59,349 nucleotides of DNA from positions 1-59,349 of the forward strand of contig JBFGAX010000011.1 of assembly GCA_041567895.1 (NCBI GenBank). Reading direction: 5' to 3'. Under the pieces are notes generated by a model that saw only the letters and a program-made list of their open reading frames with translations, was not told the origin of the DNA and did no database searches. A program made the position numbers and the translations under genes. The stretch comes from JABDOU01 sp041567895 (GTDB lineage Bacteria > Actinomycetota > Acidimicrobiia > Spongiisociales > SHLN01). This document shows, piece by piece, positions 16,637-25,316 of the stretch (position 1 is the first letter of the stretch; each line of letters begins with the position of its first letter).

Positions 16637-17902
16637 ATGAACTTGATCAATCGGCCGCTGCTTCTCGTACTCGGAGCCACAATCGGCCTCGCCGCTTGTG
16701 GCGGTGCCGGCGCCGTTGACGAGCCGACAGTCGTCAGCAGTACAGCAAGGGGGGAGGATGAGACGGCCGAGCCCGGAGAGCCGAACTCCGGTTCCGTCAA
16801 CCAGCTTGGCGATCTCGATCCCGACGCCAGTACCGATGAGGTTGTGAGGGTTGACGTGCCATCCGCATTGGACGATCGACATTCCGAGACTTTTCCCGAT
16901 CCCTTGATCGATCCGGCCGAGATTCTCAGAGGCGGTCCGCCACCGGACGGCATTCCACCGATAGACGAGCCGATGTTCGTGGACATTTCCACTGCTGACG
17001 CTTACCTGATAGACCGGGAACCGGTCGTCGAACTGGAGATAGACGGCGACGCCCGGGCATATCCCGTTCAAATTCTGATGTGGCACGAAATCGTCAACGA
17101 TGTCGTTGGGGGCGAACCTGTCGCTGTCACGTATTGCCCGTTGTGCAACTCAGCGGTGAGCTTCAAGCGAACCGTGCAGGGCCGACTCAATAGTTTTGGG
17201 ACATCTGGCTCGCTCTACAACTCGGCGCTCGTGATGTATGACAGGGCGACCGAGACTCTCTGGACTCATTTCGACGGTAAGGCGGTGGTTGGCTATCTGA
17301 CGGGAGAAGAACTCGAGCCGATCGCTTCGTCTCTTGTGTCATGGGCAGAATTCAAGGAAGCCCATCCCGAGGGACGGGTGCTTGACCGCGAACGCACCGG
17401 GCATCGACGAAATTACGGCACCAATCCCTATCGCGGATACGACGATCCTGACTCGGGTACGTATTTCCCCGTGTCTGGTGACGAACGAGCACGGGCCAAG
17501 CAGCGAGTCGTTGGCGTAACTATCGATGAAACCAGCAAAGCCTGGTCGCTCGATATCGTCGGTGGTTCCGAGCCGGCCGTGACCGCGGACTCGGTGGGTG
17601 ATACCAACGTCGTAATCTTCTTCAATCCGGGACAGGCGTCTGGCGTTGATACCGGAGCCATCGGTGAGGGAAGGGACGTAGGGACGGTCAAGGTGTTTTC
17701 GCCGTTGTTGGGAGACAGGGAGCTCACGTTCGAGGCGTCGGCAGAGGGTTTCCGCGATGCCGAAACCGGCTCGACCTGGAGCATCTTCGGTGTGGCGACC
17801 GAAGGCGAGCTCGCCGGATCCGAACTCGATGAAATCCCGCACCTCGACACGTTCTGGTTTGCCTGGTCCAGCTACCGTCCCGGCTCGGAGGCGGTGTTGT
17901 AG
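16637..17902 (+). CDS. DUF3179 domain lipoprotein
   Basis: 421 residues with a lipoprotein signal (MNLINRPLLLVLGATIGLAAC, lipobox LAAC, lipidated Cys21) and an acidic linker. The DUF3179 core contains ARAYPVQILMWHEIVND, VTYCPLCNSAVSF and GTSGSLYNSALVMYDR. The family is exported and of unknown biochemical function; the CPLC pair suggests metal or redox chemistry. I used the ATG at 16637 because the signal peptide begins there. Confidence 0.85.
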   Translation: MNLINRPLLLVLGATIGLAACGGAGAVDEPTVVSSTARGEDETAEPGEPNSGSVNQLGDLDPDASTDEVVRVDVPSALDDRHSETFPDPLIDPAEILRGGPPPDGIPPIDEPMFVDISTADAYLIDREPVVELEIDGDARAYPVQILMWHEIVNDVVGGEPVAVTYCPLCNSAVSFKRTVQGRLNSFGTSGSLYNSALVMYDRATETLWTHFDGKAVVGYLTGEELEPIASSLVSWAEFKEAHPEGRVLDRERTGHRRNYGTNPYRGYDDPDSGTYFPVSGDERARAKQRVVGVTIDETSKAWSLDIVGGSEPAVTADSVGDTNVVIFFNPGQASGVDTGAIGEGRDVGTVKVFSPLLGDRELTFEASAEGFRDAETGSTWSIFGVATEGELAGSELDEIPHLDTFWFAWSSYRPGSEAVL

Positions 17903-18010
17903 CTCGGCCGCTTTGACGGTCGGACCGAAATTTCGACTCAGATCCGGAAGCAGAAGAAACTGTTCGGGAGGAGTGGACATGGCACCGGTGAGGGGGACCC
18001 CACCTGCCAA

Positions 18011-18253
18011 TCAGGCGCTACGGCGAATGATCCGTCTGCGTTGACGTTCGCTGGTGGCCCCCCAGATTCCGAAGCGCTCTTTGGTCTCGATCGCCCAGTC
18101 GAGGCAATCATCTCGCACAACGCAACGGTTACATATCTTTATGGCGGCCTGAGGATCATCATCAGGTCCGGGAAAGAACACGGAGGTGTCCTCGCCGATG
18201 CAGTTGGCCTTGACGGTCCAGGCACCTTCGTCTATTAACAGCGGGTCGGCCAT
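18011..18253 (-). CDS. WhiB-family iron-sulfur transcription factor
   Basis: 80 residues with the four cluster-binding cysteines in WhiB spacing (C18, C41, C44, C50) followed by FGIWGATSERQRRRIIRR, the Gly/Trp turn and basic DNA-contact tail. WhiB-like proteins carry a [4Fe-4S] cluster, bind the housekeeping sigma factor and are confined to Actinobacteria and their phages. AAGGA precedes the ATG. Divergent from trpD; which subgroup it belongs to cannot be decided. Confidence 0.95.
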   Translation of the reverse strand: MADPLLIDEGAWTVKANCIGEDTSVFFPGPDDDPQAAIKICNRCVVRDDCLDWAIETKERFGIWGATSERQRRRIIRRSA

Positions 18254-18316
18254 GAGTTCCTTACTCCGTTCATCCTGACTACTCCTATCGGCGGTCGCCG
18301 AAATTCCCTTAGCCCC

Positions 18317-18322
18317 TACACT
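18317..18322 (+). promoter_or_regulatory. Leaderless -10 hexamer TACACT
   Basis: TACACT, 8 nt before the trpD ATG at 18331. Confidence 0.5.
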
Positions 18323-18330
18323 CGCCCACC

Positions 18331-19353
18331 ATGTCTGCTGAATTTGCCTGGCCGCCGCTGTTGCGCCGGGTCGTTGCGGGAGAAGATCTCGATTTCGACG
18401 AAGCCGCGGCTGCTATGAGCAACATCATGGCGGGGGAAGCGACTCCACCCCAGATCGCCGGTTTCCTTGTCGCGATGAGAGCCAAGGGGGAAACGGTTGA
18501 GGAAATGGCAGGCCTCGTATCGGCCATGCGCCGGGTTGCGGTGACGGTTGACGTCGGAGACGATGTGGTTGATCTGGTTGGCACGGGTGGTGACGGGCTG
18601 TCGACCTTCAATATCTCCACAACAGCCGCGATCATTGCGGCCGGCGCCGGTGCCCGGCTTGCCAAACACGGAAATCGGGCGGCGTCGTCGCGATGTGGTG
18701 CGGCTGACGTCCTCGAAGCTCTCGGGATGAATCTCGATGCCGAGCCCGATGTCGTAGCGCGGATGGTCACTGAGACGGGTTTCGGTTTCTTCTTCGCGCC
18801 CCGGTACCACCCATCCATGCGTCATGCGGGTCCCATTCGCCGGGATCTCGGAATTCCGACGGTATTCAACTTTCTCGGTCCTCTCGCCAACCCGGCACAA
18901 GCAACGCGACAGGCAACGGGGGTGGGGGTTGCTGACATGGCAGCAAAAATGGTTCAGGTCCTGGATCGGCTCGGTAGTGATCGGGCGATGGTGTTCGTCG
19001 GTCATCGCGGTATGGACGAGTTGACTCTGTCCGGTCCATCACAGGTCTGGGAGCTCGAAGGCGGAGTGATAACCAGAAGACAGGTCGCACCTGCCGATGT
19101 GGGTCTCGATGACGCACCCATAGAAGCTGTGCTCGGCGGCTCTCCGGAAGAGAACAAGAACACGGTGCTCGGCATTTTGGCGGGTGAGGAAGGACCGCGA
19201 CGCGACATCGCAGTTCTCAATGCGGCGGCGGCCCTCTGGGTGGCAGGCGTCGTTCCGGATCTGGCCGCCGGAGTGCGAGCCGCGCAGGTCTCGATCGATT
19301 CACAACGTGCCGCGAATGTCCTCGCCGAATCGATCGATATTTCCAACAGCTGA
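18331..19353 (+). CDS. trpD: Anthranilate phosphoribosyltransferase
   Basis: 340 residues, the usual TrpD length. It transfers phosphoribosyl from PRPP to anthranilate in tryptophan synthesis. The PRPP-binding loop DLVGTGGDGLSTFNISTTAA, the KHGNRAASSRCGAADVLEALG block and the FNFLGPLANPA motif are intact. No other trp gene is adjacent. A -10 hexamer 8 nt from the ATG suggests a leaderless transcript. Confidence 0.95.
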   Translation: MSAEFAWPPLLRRVVAGEDLDFDEAAAAMSNIMAGEATPPQIAGFLVAMRAKGETVEEMAGLVSAMRRVAVTVDVGDDVVDLVGTGGDGLSTFNISTTAAIIAAGAGARLAKHGNRAASSRCGAADVLEALGMNLDAEPDVVARMVTETGFGFFFAPRYHPSMRHAGPIRRDLGIPTVFNFLGPLANPAQATRQATGVGVADMAAKMVQVLDRLGSDRAMVFVGHRGMDELTLSGPSQVWELEGGVITRRQVAPADVGLDDAPIEAVLGGSPEENKNTVLGILAGEEGPRRDIAVLNAAAALWVAGVVPDLAAGVRAAQVSIDSQRAANVLAESIDISNS

Positions 19354-19391
19354 GTCCGGGAGCCGTGGGAGTTGGATTCCGCAGTTGGCGG

Positions 19392-19961
19392 TTATTCGGC
19401 CAGTTGCACGGTTCCCGCCGATCTCGTGCCCGGTTGCTGTCCAAGCAAAACCGCGTTCAGAGTTTCTTCGAGGATCGATAGTGTCAGTGGGCCTTGCACT
19501 TTGGCGACGATGATTCCGTTCGAGTCGATGAAGAATGTCTCGGGTACACCGAAAACTCCCAGATCGATGGCGGCCCTGGCGTCAGGATCCATGACGTTCG
19601 GATATTCGGCACCGTACGTGTCGAGAAAACGTTGAGCATTCGACACGCTGTCCTGATATACGATGCCGACGAAATCCACTCCCTGATACGCCTCGGCTCC
19701 CGTCTGGAGAATCGCGTGCTCGGCGCGGCACGGCAGACACCAGGAAGCCCACACGTTTATGACGGTGGGAGAGCCTGACAGGTCAGCGAACCTGTAGGGC
19801 TCGCCGTCGATGGTTTCCAAAGTCAGTGGAGGCAACGGTTGTCCGATGAGCGGGGACTCAACGTCCAGGGGGTCGTTTCCGAACCTGCTTCCAAAGACGA
19901 TGCCGAGGACGATGAGTGCGAGCACGGTGAGCGATGCAGCTATTTGAATCGGCCTATTCAT
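19392..19961 (-). CDS. ccmG: CcmG/DsbE-type thiol-disulfide oxidoreductase
   Basis: 189 residues: one N-terminal membrane anchor (about 6-26) and an extracytoplasmic thioredoxin fold with WCLPC (Cys75, Cys78) and a cis-proline segment GVPETFF. In System I it reduces the heme-binding cysteines of apocytochrome c. It is the last gene of the ccm operon and overlaps ccmI by 8 nt. Confidence 0.9.
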   Translation of the reverse strand: MNRPIQIAASLTVLALIVLGIVFGSRFGNDPLDVESPLIGQPLPPLTLETIDGEPYRFADLSGSPTVINVWASWCLPCRAEHAILQTGAEAYQGVDFVGIVYQDSVSNAQRFLDTYGAEYPNVMDPDARAAIDLGVFGVPETFFIDSNGIIVAKVQGPLTLSILEETLNAVLLGQQPGTRSAGTVQLAE

Positions 19962-20727
19962 CTGAGTCTGTGAGGCGATCGGCCTCGGCGAGGAGTTCGT
20001 CGATCAGGGGCCGATCCTGTTCTCCAACCGCACCTGTGGCAAGCAGTTGGTCGAGGAGTTCTCTCGCAGCGTTTCCGTTGCCTTCTGCGAGCCGGATGTT
20101 TGCCAGGAAGAACAGAGCATCAGGGTTGCCTGGCAATGCGTCGAGTGATCGTTTCAGCAAGTTCTCTGCGGCTGCATCGGCCTCCGGTCCTCCATTCGAT
20201 GTGAACGTGATCCAGCCGAGGTTGGCGAGCGCCTCGGGGTGGTTCGGGTTTCGATCGAGAATTTCCAGGTAATGGCCGGTGGCTGCTGGAAAATCGCCGC
20301 CCTCGAAATAGCGCCGCGCGAGGGCAGCACGCATGCCGATGATGTCGGGAAACTGAGCTATGGTCGCCTCCATCTCCTCATTCGAAACCGTATCGAGATC
20401 GCGGCCTGTCTCGAGATTGCCCGTGACGAAACCTCCCTCGGGTCGATCGGTGATGGACTGTGTGACGAGGAACCCGATCGCGACCAGCGCCACGATTGTG
20501 ATCCCGGTGAGCCACCAGACCCTTGGTGACAATCCTGGCGCTCCGGTCGACGATCCTTCGATCGTGGCTAGAGCTTGTTCCAGTCGCTCCTTCTCGGCCT
20601 GATATTGGACGATCAGCTTTGCTCCGTCTTCGTCGACAAGATCGCCTTTCGCCAGCTGATCCGTGACGTCGTCGAGGTCTCTGGTCGCCTGGGCGAGCTG
20701 TTCGGAAAGACGCTCTCGACCGTTCAC
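19954..20727 (-). CDS. ccmI: CcmI-like cytochrome c biogenesis protein with TPR repeats
   Basis: 257 residues. An N-terminal coiled-coil region (NGRERLSEQLAQATRDLDDV..., 2-60), a membrane segment (about 72-92) and tetratricopeptide-like repeats (about 130-240; YLEILDRNPNHPEALANLGW) match CcmI, the apocytochrome chaperone. I set the start at GTG 20727, which overlaps the ccmH stop as GTGA; the longer upstream frame runs through ccmH. Confidence 0.85.
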   Translation of the reverse strand: MNGRERLSEQLAQATRDLDDVTDQLAKGDLVDEDGAKLIVQYQAEKERLEQALATIEGSSTGAPGLSPRVWWLTGITIVALVAIGFLVTQSITDRPEGGFVTGNLETGRDLDTVSNEEMEATIAQFPDIIGMRAALARRYFEGGDFPAATGHYLEILDRNPNHPEALANLGWITFTSNGGPEADAAAENLLKRSLDALPGNPDALFFLANIRLAEGNGNAARELLDQLLATGAVGEQDRPLIDELLAEADRLTDSDE

Positions 20728-21104
20728 GATGTCACCTTGCGCAAGCGCACGATTGCCCATAACCCGGCTCCGACCCCAATGATCGGAAGCAGCCAGAGCA
20801 GCAATGTGCTCCCGCTTCTGCGCGGTTTCGTCAGAACCCATTCTCCGTAGCGGTCGACGAAATACTGGAGGATCTCGTCGTCGGAGCGTCCGGCCTCCAC
20901 CTGCTCCGCGATGATCACCCGCATGGTTTGGGCGACGGCGGCATTGCTGTCTGCCACCGAGACCTGACATTGCGGGCACCTGATCTGGCCCGCCAATTCG
21001 AGAACCCTGTCATACGGGACCGCCGATGGTGGGCCCTGTATGAGCCCGACGACGACGATCATCGCCAGAATCGCGGTCACCGCCAGAGACATCATGCGTT
21101 TCAT
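20724..21104 (-). CDS. ccmH: CcmH cytochrome c maturation thiol reductase
   Basis: 126 residues with an N-terminal signal anchor, the redox motif RCPQCQ (Cys43, Cys46), the helical IIAEQVEAGRSDDEILQYFVDRYGEWVL segment typical of CcmH, and a C-terminal membrane helix. It handles the thiols of the apocytochrome CxxCH site together with CcmG and CcmF. ATG at 21104 chosen because the frame upstream lies within ccmF. Confidence 0.92.
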   Translation of the reverse strand: MKRMMSLAVTAILAMIVVVGLIQGPPSAVPYDRVLELAGQIRCPQCQVSVADSNAAVAQTMRVIIAEQVEAGRSDDEILQYFVDRYGEWVLTKPRRSGSTLLLWLLPIIGVGAGLWAIVRLRKVTS

Positions 21105-21112
21105 GCCGAGAT

Positions 21113-23110
21113 CTATGAGACTGCAACGGGGGCGACGGCCCGGCGTGACCTTCGGCGTACGAACGTGGAAAAGGTCCCGCCGACGACAATGACGAATCCG
21201 CCGACCCACATCACGAAGAGGTACGGATAATGCCAGACGTCGAGGCCCACAGATCCATCCGTGCCGTCGAGCGCGTTGATGCTTGCGTATACGTCTCCGG
21301 TGACGTCGACGTGAATGCCAGGCGTGCCCACGACCGGCCCCTGGTTATTGAATCGGGAGAGATGTGGTTCGAGGAGATCGACGGCTTCGCCGTTTCGACG
21401 AAGCTCCAGTGTCACGCCCTGGCTGGCTTTGCCCGGGGTGATGCGTTCGAACACCCCTACGTTGGTCAAGGTGAATTCGTCGATGGCGATGGTGTCGCCC
21501 ACCTCGAGTACGCCCGAAGCCTGAATCCCCAGTGCCGACGACACCGTGAGCCCGAGGGCCAGTATGGCCACGCCGATATGGCTGATTTGACCGCCCCAGA
21601 AGCCAGGATCGCCTGCCAGGACGTGAGAAGCCGCTTGCAAGCCTGGCTCGGGCCGGGCAATGGCGAGCTCTGTGAACCGCTTGATTATCACCGCCACGAT
21701 GAAGGTGGCGAGCATGATGACGACAACAACAGAAAACTCTTTCCGGCCGGCAAGAACCGAAACCGCTCCCGCAGCTAGAGCGATCTGCGCAGGGATCAGA
21801 AGACGTCGTTTCATGATGGCTGCGCCGGCGATTCGGTAGGGCGTCACGGGACCGATGCCTATGGCGAGCAGCAGCACGTAAGAGATCGGACTCGCGACCG
21901 CGTCGAAGAAGGGGCGTCCCACCGAAACCTGATCGCCGGTGAACGCCTCCAGCAGCATCGGGTACATCGTGCCGGCGAGTACTGCGAACGCAAACACGGT
22001 CAGGAGCAGATTGTTGAGAAGAAACACGCCTTCCCTGCTGGCCAGCGATTCAATGCGGGGAGACTGAACGATCAAGTGTGCCCGTGCTGCAAAAAGGCCG
22101 AAAGCGGCAAGCGAGGATCCGATCAAAAACATCAGGATGGCGGGCCCTACCGCAGATTGTGTGAAGCTGTGGACGGAAGCCACAACGCCCGATCGAGTGA
22201 GGAACGTGCCGAGGATGGTCAGCTCAAACGTGGCGATCACGAGCGCGACATTCCAGGTGCGCAGCATTCCTCGTTTACGTTCGACGACGGACGAATGCAA
22301 GAACGCCGTACCGGCCAACCAGGGGAGAAATGACGCGTTTTCGACAGGGTCCCATGCCCAGTATCCGCCCCAATTCAAGACGGCATAGGACCAGAGGGCC
22401 CCGAGCACGATGCCCAGTGTGAGGAACGTCCAGGCGGCCAATGTCCAGCGTCTTGTCCTCTCGAGCCAGGCGGTGCCATTGCCGCCCGCCATCAGTGTTC
22501 CTATCGCGTACGCAAACGGGACTGCGAAGCCGACGTATCCCAGATACAACACGGGGGGATGGACGGCCATCAAAATGTGATTCTGAAGCAGGGGGTTCGG
22601 TCCTGGTCCGTCGCGCAGGGCAACACTCGATGCGAAGACGTTCGCCGTTGTCTCGATGCACCTGCCTTCGAAGACCGCCGTGCACACCTCGAACGGGTTG
22701 GCGATCGTGGCCATCATGCCGAAGAAGAACAGGCTGATGACGCCCATCGTCGCAAGCGCGAATCGCCACACCGTGTCGTTGAGTCGATCCCTTTGATACA
22801 TGGCAAACGTGAAGATGGCCAGCACGAGACCCCACAGCACAATGGAGCCCTCCAGCGCAGCCCAGGCGGTGGCAACCGCATAGATCAGCGGTGTGCTGCG
22901 AGCGTGATGCGCAGCAACATACGAAACCGAAAAGTCGTTTGTCAGCAACGCCAGCTCGAGAGCTCCCATGGCCACGATCGAACCGGCCACGAGCCCCAGA
23001 ACCGGAAGACGCAGACCTGCCTTGTCTGCCTTGAGAAACCCACGCACGGCAAGCGCGCCCGATGAAATCAGAGCGAGAAGTATCCCCGAGAACCCGAGAA
23101 AGGCGCTCAT
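21113..23110 (-). CDS. ccmF: CcmF heme lyase subunit
   Basis: 665 residues, about 15 membrane segments. The tryptophan-rich heme-handling motif WGGYWAWDPVENASFLPWL (247-265) and the conserved extracytoplasmic histidines identify CcmF, which accepts heme from holo-CcmE and attaches it to apocytochrome c. It overlaps the ccmE stop by 4 nt. Confidence 0.96.
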   Translation of the reverse strand: MSAFLGFSGILLALISSGALAVRGFLKADKAGLRLPVLGLVAGSIVAMGALELALLTNDFSVSYVAAHHARSTPLIYAVATAWAALEGSIVLWGLVLAIFTFAMYQRDRLNDTVWRFALATMGVISLFFFGMMATIANPFEVCTAVFEGRCIETTANVFASSVALRDGPGPNPLLQNHILMAVHPPVLYLGYVGFAVPFAYAIGTLMAGGNGTAWLERTRRWTLAAWTFLTLGIVLGALWSYAVLNWGGYWAWDPVENASFLPWLAGTAFLHSSVVERKRGMLRTWNVALVIATFELTILGTFLTRSGVVASVHSFTQSAVGPAILMFLIGSSLAAFGLFAARAHLIVQSPRIESLASREGVFLLNNLLLTVFAFAVLAGTMYPMLLEAFTGDQVSVGRPFFDAVASPISYVLLLAIGIGPVTPYRIAGAAIMKRRLLIPAQIALAAGAVSVLAGRKEFSVVVVIMLATFIVAVIIKRFTELAIARPEPGLQAASHVLAGDPGFWGGQISHIGVAILALGLTVSSALGIQASGVLEVGDTIAIDEFTLTNVGVFERITPGKASQGVTLELRRNGEAVDLLEPHLSRFNNQGPVVGTPGIHVDVTGDVYASINALDGTDGSVGLDVWHYPYLFVMWVGGFVIVVGGTFSTFVRRRSRRAVAPVAVS

Positions 23111-23565
23111 GGGCCGTCTTCCTGGTAGTTCCCTTCTTCCGGAACCCGGTACTCCTCGTCATGCTTGACCAGCATCACGTCCGAGACGAAGACATCGCCG
23201 TCCCAGGTTCCTTCGACGACCACTTCTATCCCCTCCTGAAACAGTTGCGGTGGATCACCCTCGTGGCGTACCGTCACGCTGGTGATGCCATCGCTCGCGA
23301 TGAAAGAAGTTCCAATCGAAAGGCTCTCGATGCTTCCGGGAACGACCTCTCCTGCGAGCCGAAATCGCCTGCCGTCGGGAAAGTCGACCCTGGTTTCCCG
23401 GGCTTCGGTGGTGGTGAGGTAGTACACGAGATTGTTGTTGAGGTTTCCAAAGAGGAGAAATCCACCTATCACGAGCAGGAGCCCAACGGCCGGAATGAGA
23501 AATGCCCGGTAGTCCGTAGGGGGTATAGGGGTCGCAGGCTCGGGAGGTACCGATGTATCAGTCAT
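23107..23565 (-). CDS. ccmE: CcmE heme chaperone
   Basis: 152 residues with one N-terminal membrane anchor (about 21-40) and an OB-fold exposed outside. The heme attachment motif HxxxY is present as VKHDEEY (His135, Tyr139), so this is the classical His-type, not the Cys-type found in some archaea and sulfate reducers. CcmE carries heme covalently from CcmABCD to CcmF. Confidence 0.94.
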   Translation of the reverse strand: MTDTSVPPEPATPIPPTDYRAFLIPAVGLLLVIGGFLLFGNLNNNLVYYLTTTEARETRVDFPDGRRFRLAGEVVPGSIESLSIGTSFIASDGITSVTVRHEGDPPQLFQEGIEVVVEGTWDGDVFVSDVMLVKHDEEYRVPEEGNYQEDGP

Positions 23566-23586
23566 GGTGGATCACATCGTTGCGGG

Positions 23587-23760
23587 TCAGGCATCGTCGT
23601 CGAGTTGACGCTGGATGCGGTTGAGGCGCATCCACAGCCACCCCGTCAAGCCGAACATGGCCCCGTAGACGATGGTGTAACCCGCCACGACCCACGACCA
23701 CGGATTGGCGATTTGGGCAGTTTCCGAGAGTTGGGTGAGCGCAACCATGGATTCAGTCAT
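23587..23760 (-). CDS. ccmD: CcmD-like small membrane protein
   Basis: 57 residues with one membrane helix (about 22-44) and a basic coil RLNRIQRQLDDD after it, the size and layout of CcmD, which holds CcmE on the CcmABC complex. Assignment rests on length, topology and position between ccmC (8-nt overlap) and ccmE; sequence conservation of CcmD is always weak. Confidence 0.75.
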   Translation of the reverse strand: MTESMVALTQLSETAQIANPWSWVVAGYTIVYGAMFGLTGWLWMRLNRIQRQLDDDA

Positions 23761-24520
23761 CGGGCAGGTCCAGATTTGGAACCGAAATTGCATCACCGGC
23801 GACTGCGGAACTTCGTAATCCCCGAAGTCGCAGAGTCTCCTCGGCCTCGAGAAGGGCTTTGCGGCGGGTGGTGAGACCGACGTAAACGATCGTGAACGCG
23901 AGCACGCTCACCCATAGCGAGAGGCGCAACGCCGGATCAATCGAATCTCTACTCGACTGCTGGTGGAGCGTCACCCACCAGTCGACAGATTTGTACACCA
24001 CCGCAACCTGAAAAGCCGCAATGACGCCAACGATGGCGGAGCGGCGGGCACGGTCGACGGGATCAGGAGTTGCACGTCTGAGCGCCAGATACCCGAGATA
24101 GATCACGAACAACAGCGCCGTGCTCACCAGCCGTGCGTCCCAGGTCCAGAAGACGCCCCACGTCGGTTTGCCCCAGATCATGCCCGAGGCGAGGGCAGTA
24201 CCCGTGAAAAACACCCCGACAAAAGCGCTGGCAGCCGCCGTGGTATCCCAACCCATCTTGCGTGTGCGTAGCCACGCCACGCTCGCGACCGCGGTGACCC
24301 CGAAAGCCAAAAACGCGACCCATGCGCTCGGGACATGGACATACATCAATCGTTGAACCTCTCCCTGCAGTTTGTCTGCGGGTACCGTCATCGCCACCAC
24401 GATGGCCATCACGATGCCGACCACGGCGATGCCGTCGAGCTTTCTGATCGGAACAGGCCTCCTGGCTCCGGGGCTACCGGAAGACTGCGTGTTGGCGCTT
24501 GTTTCGGAATCGGTAGTCAT
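23753..24520 (-). CDS. ccmC: CcmC heme-handling membrane protein
   Basis: 255 residues with six membrane segments and the tryptophan-rich motif WGKPTWGVFWTWDARLVS, which with conserved histidines (YVHVPSAW; VTLHQ) presents heme to CcmE. The start ATG at 24520 overlaps the stop of a short open frame in the ccmB-ccmC gap. Confidence 0.94.
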   Translation of the reverse strand: MTTDSETSANTQSSGSPGARRPVPIRKLDGIAVVGIVMAIVVAMTVPADKLQGEVQRLMYVHVPSAWVAFLAFGVTAVASVAWLRTRKMGWDTTAAASAFVGVFFTGTALASGMIWGKPTWGVFWTWDARLVSTALLFVIYLGYLALRRATPDPVDRARRSAIVGVIAAFQVAVVYKSVDWWVTLHQQSSRDSIDPALRLSLWVSVLAFTIVYVGLTTRRKALLEAEETLRLRGLRSSAVAGDAISVPNLDLPDD

Positions 24521-24582
24521 GATGTTTGTCGGTTGGGGGCTTTCGCTTGGAGGCTTGCTTGTCGGTCCTGCACGTTCACGTT

Positions 24583-24609
24583 GATCCGGTCGATCCGGTC
24601 GATCCGGTG
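24583..24609. repeat. Three 9-bp direct repeats between ccmB and ccmC
   Basis: GATCCGGTC occurs twice and is followed by GATCCGGTG, head to tail. On the minus strand the repeats read RID-RID-RI in a 38-codon open frame that ends in an ATGA overlap with ccmC. No known function. Confidence 0.6.
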
Positions 24610-24638
24610 TTTTGGCGGCGGGCTGAGAATCATCACAG

Positions 24639-24655
24639 CACGCCGATGCGGCGTG
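24639..24655. repeat. Hairpin just after ccmB
   Basis: Perfect CACGCCG-ATG-CGGCGTG inverted repeat 2 nt from the ccmB stop. There is no T-run on the minus strand, so a Rho-independent terminator is unlikely; it might act as an RNA-processing or stability element inside the operon. Confidence 0.4.
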
Positions 24656-24656
24656 A

Positions 24657-25316
24657 TCAGAGATCGTCGATGGGGCCCGCCAGGACCACCACCGCGATGC
24701 CCAAACCTAGGTTCACGGCCAGCAGTAGTAGTAGCCAGGGAAGGATACCCTGTCCGTAGGTTGTGGCCTCTAGAGCATTCGTAGCGGCGATGAGCAGAGG
24801 GATCGAACCCGGAACGATGAGGATCGCCGAGAGTGACGTTCGGGAGTTGAGGCTGCTGGTTACGGCATTTACCAGAGATCCGAGCAAACCAAGCCCAAGC
24901 GCAACCAGGGGCAACGTGACGAGCCAGGACCATGTTCCCGGTGTCCAGTTGAACAACACCATCGCCACCGGCAACAGCAGAACTTCGAAGATGAACATGA
25001 TCAAAGCGGCCGACAGGCCTGACGCCACCGTCGTGACCCCCGGATCTGTTGCGAGCAGTCGCATGAGGTCACGCTGAGCTCCGGAGCCGTGTCCGGACGA
25101 GCGCAAAATGATCAGGACGGAGAAGATCAAGATCACCACCCAATACAACGATGGGCCGATACGTTCGAGCAATGGCGCATCGATGCCGACCGCCAGCGCG
25201 AATGCGATCAGGGCGGCAATGGCGAATGGAAACGTAACACCAACCACTTCGAGGGTGCGTCGCTCGACGCGCAGGTCGTTGGCAACTATCACTCTCACCT
25301 GCCGCCAGAAGGTCAC
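24657..25316 (-). CDS. ccmB: CcmB heme-exporter permease subunit
   Basis: 219 residues with six membrane segments. The extended segment SSGHGSGAQRDLMRLLATDPG after the second helix and overall layout match CcmB, the permease of the CcmAB transporter that releases holo-CcmE from CcmCD. It overlaps ccmA by 4 nt. Confidence 0.9.
   Translation of the reverse strand: MTFWRQVRVIVANDLRVERRTLEVVGVTFPFAIAALIAFALAVGIDAPLLERIGPSLYWVVILIFSVLIILRSSGHGSGAQRDLMRLLATDPGVTTVASGLSAALIMFIFEVLLLPVAMVLFNWTPGTWSWLVTLPLVALGLGLLGSLVNAVTSSLNSRTSLSAILIVPGSIPLLIAATNALEATTYGQGILPWLLLLLAVNLGLGIAVVVLAGPIDDL

Noticed and set aside
24583..24609. CRISPR-like array in the ccmB-ccmC gap
   Set aside because: Only three 9-bp units with no spacers.
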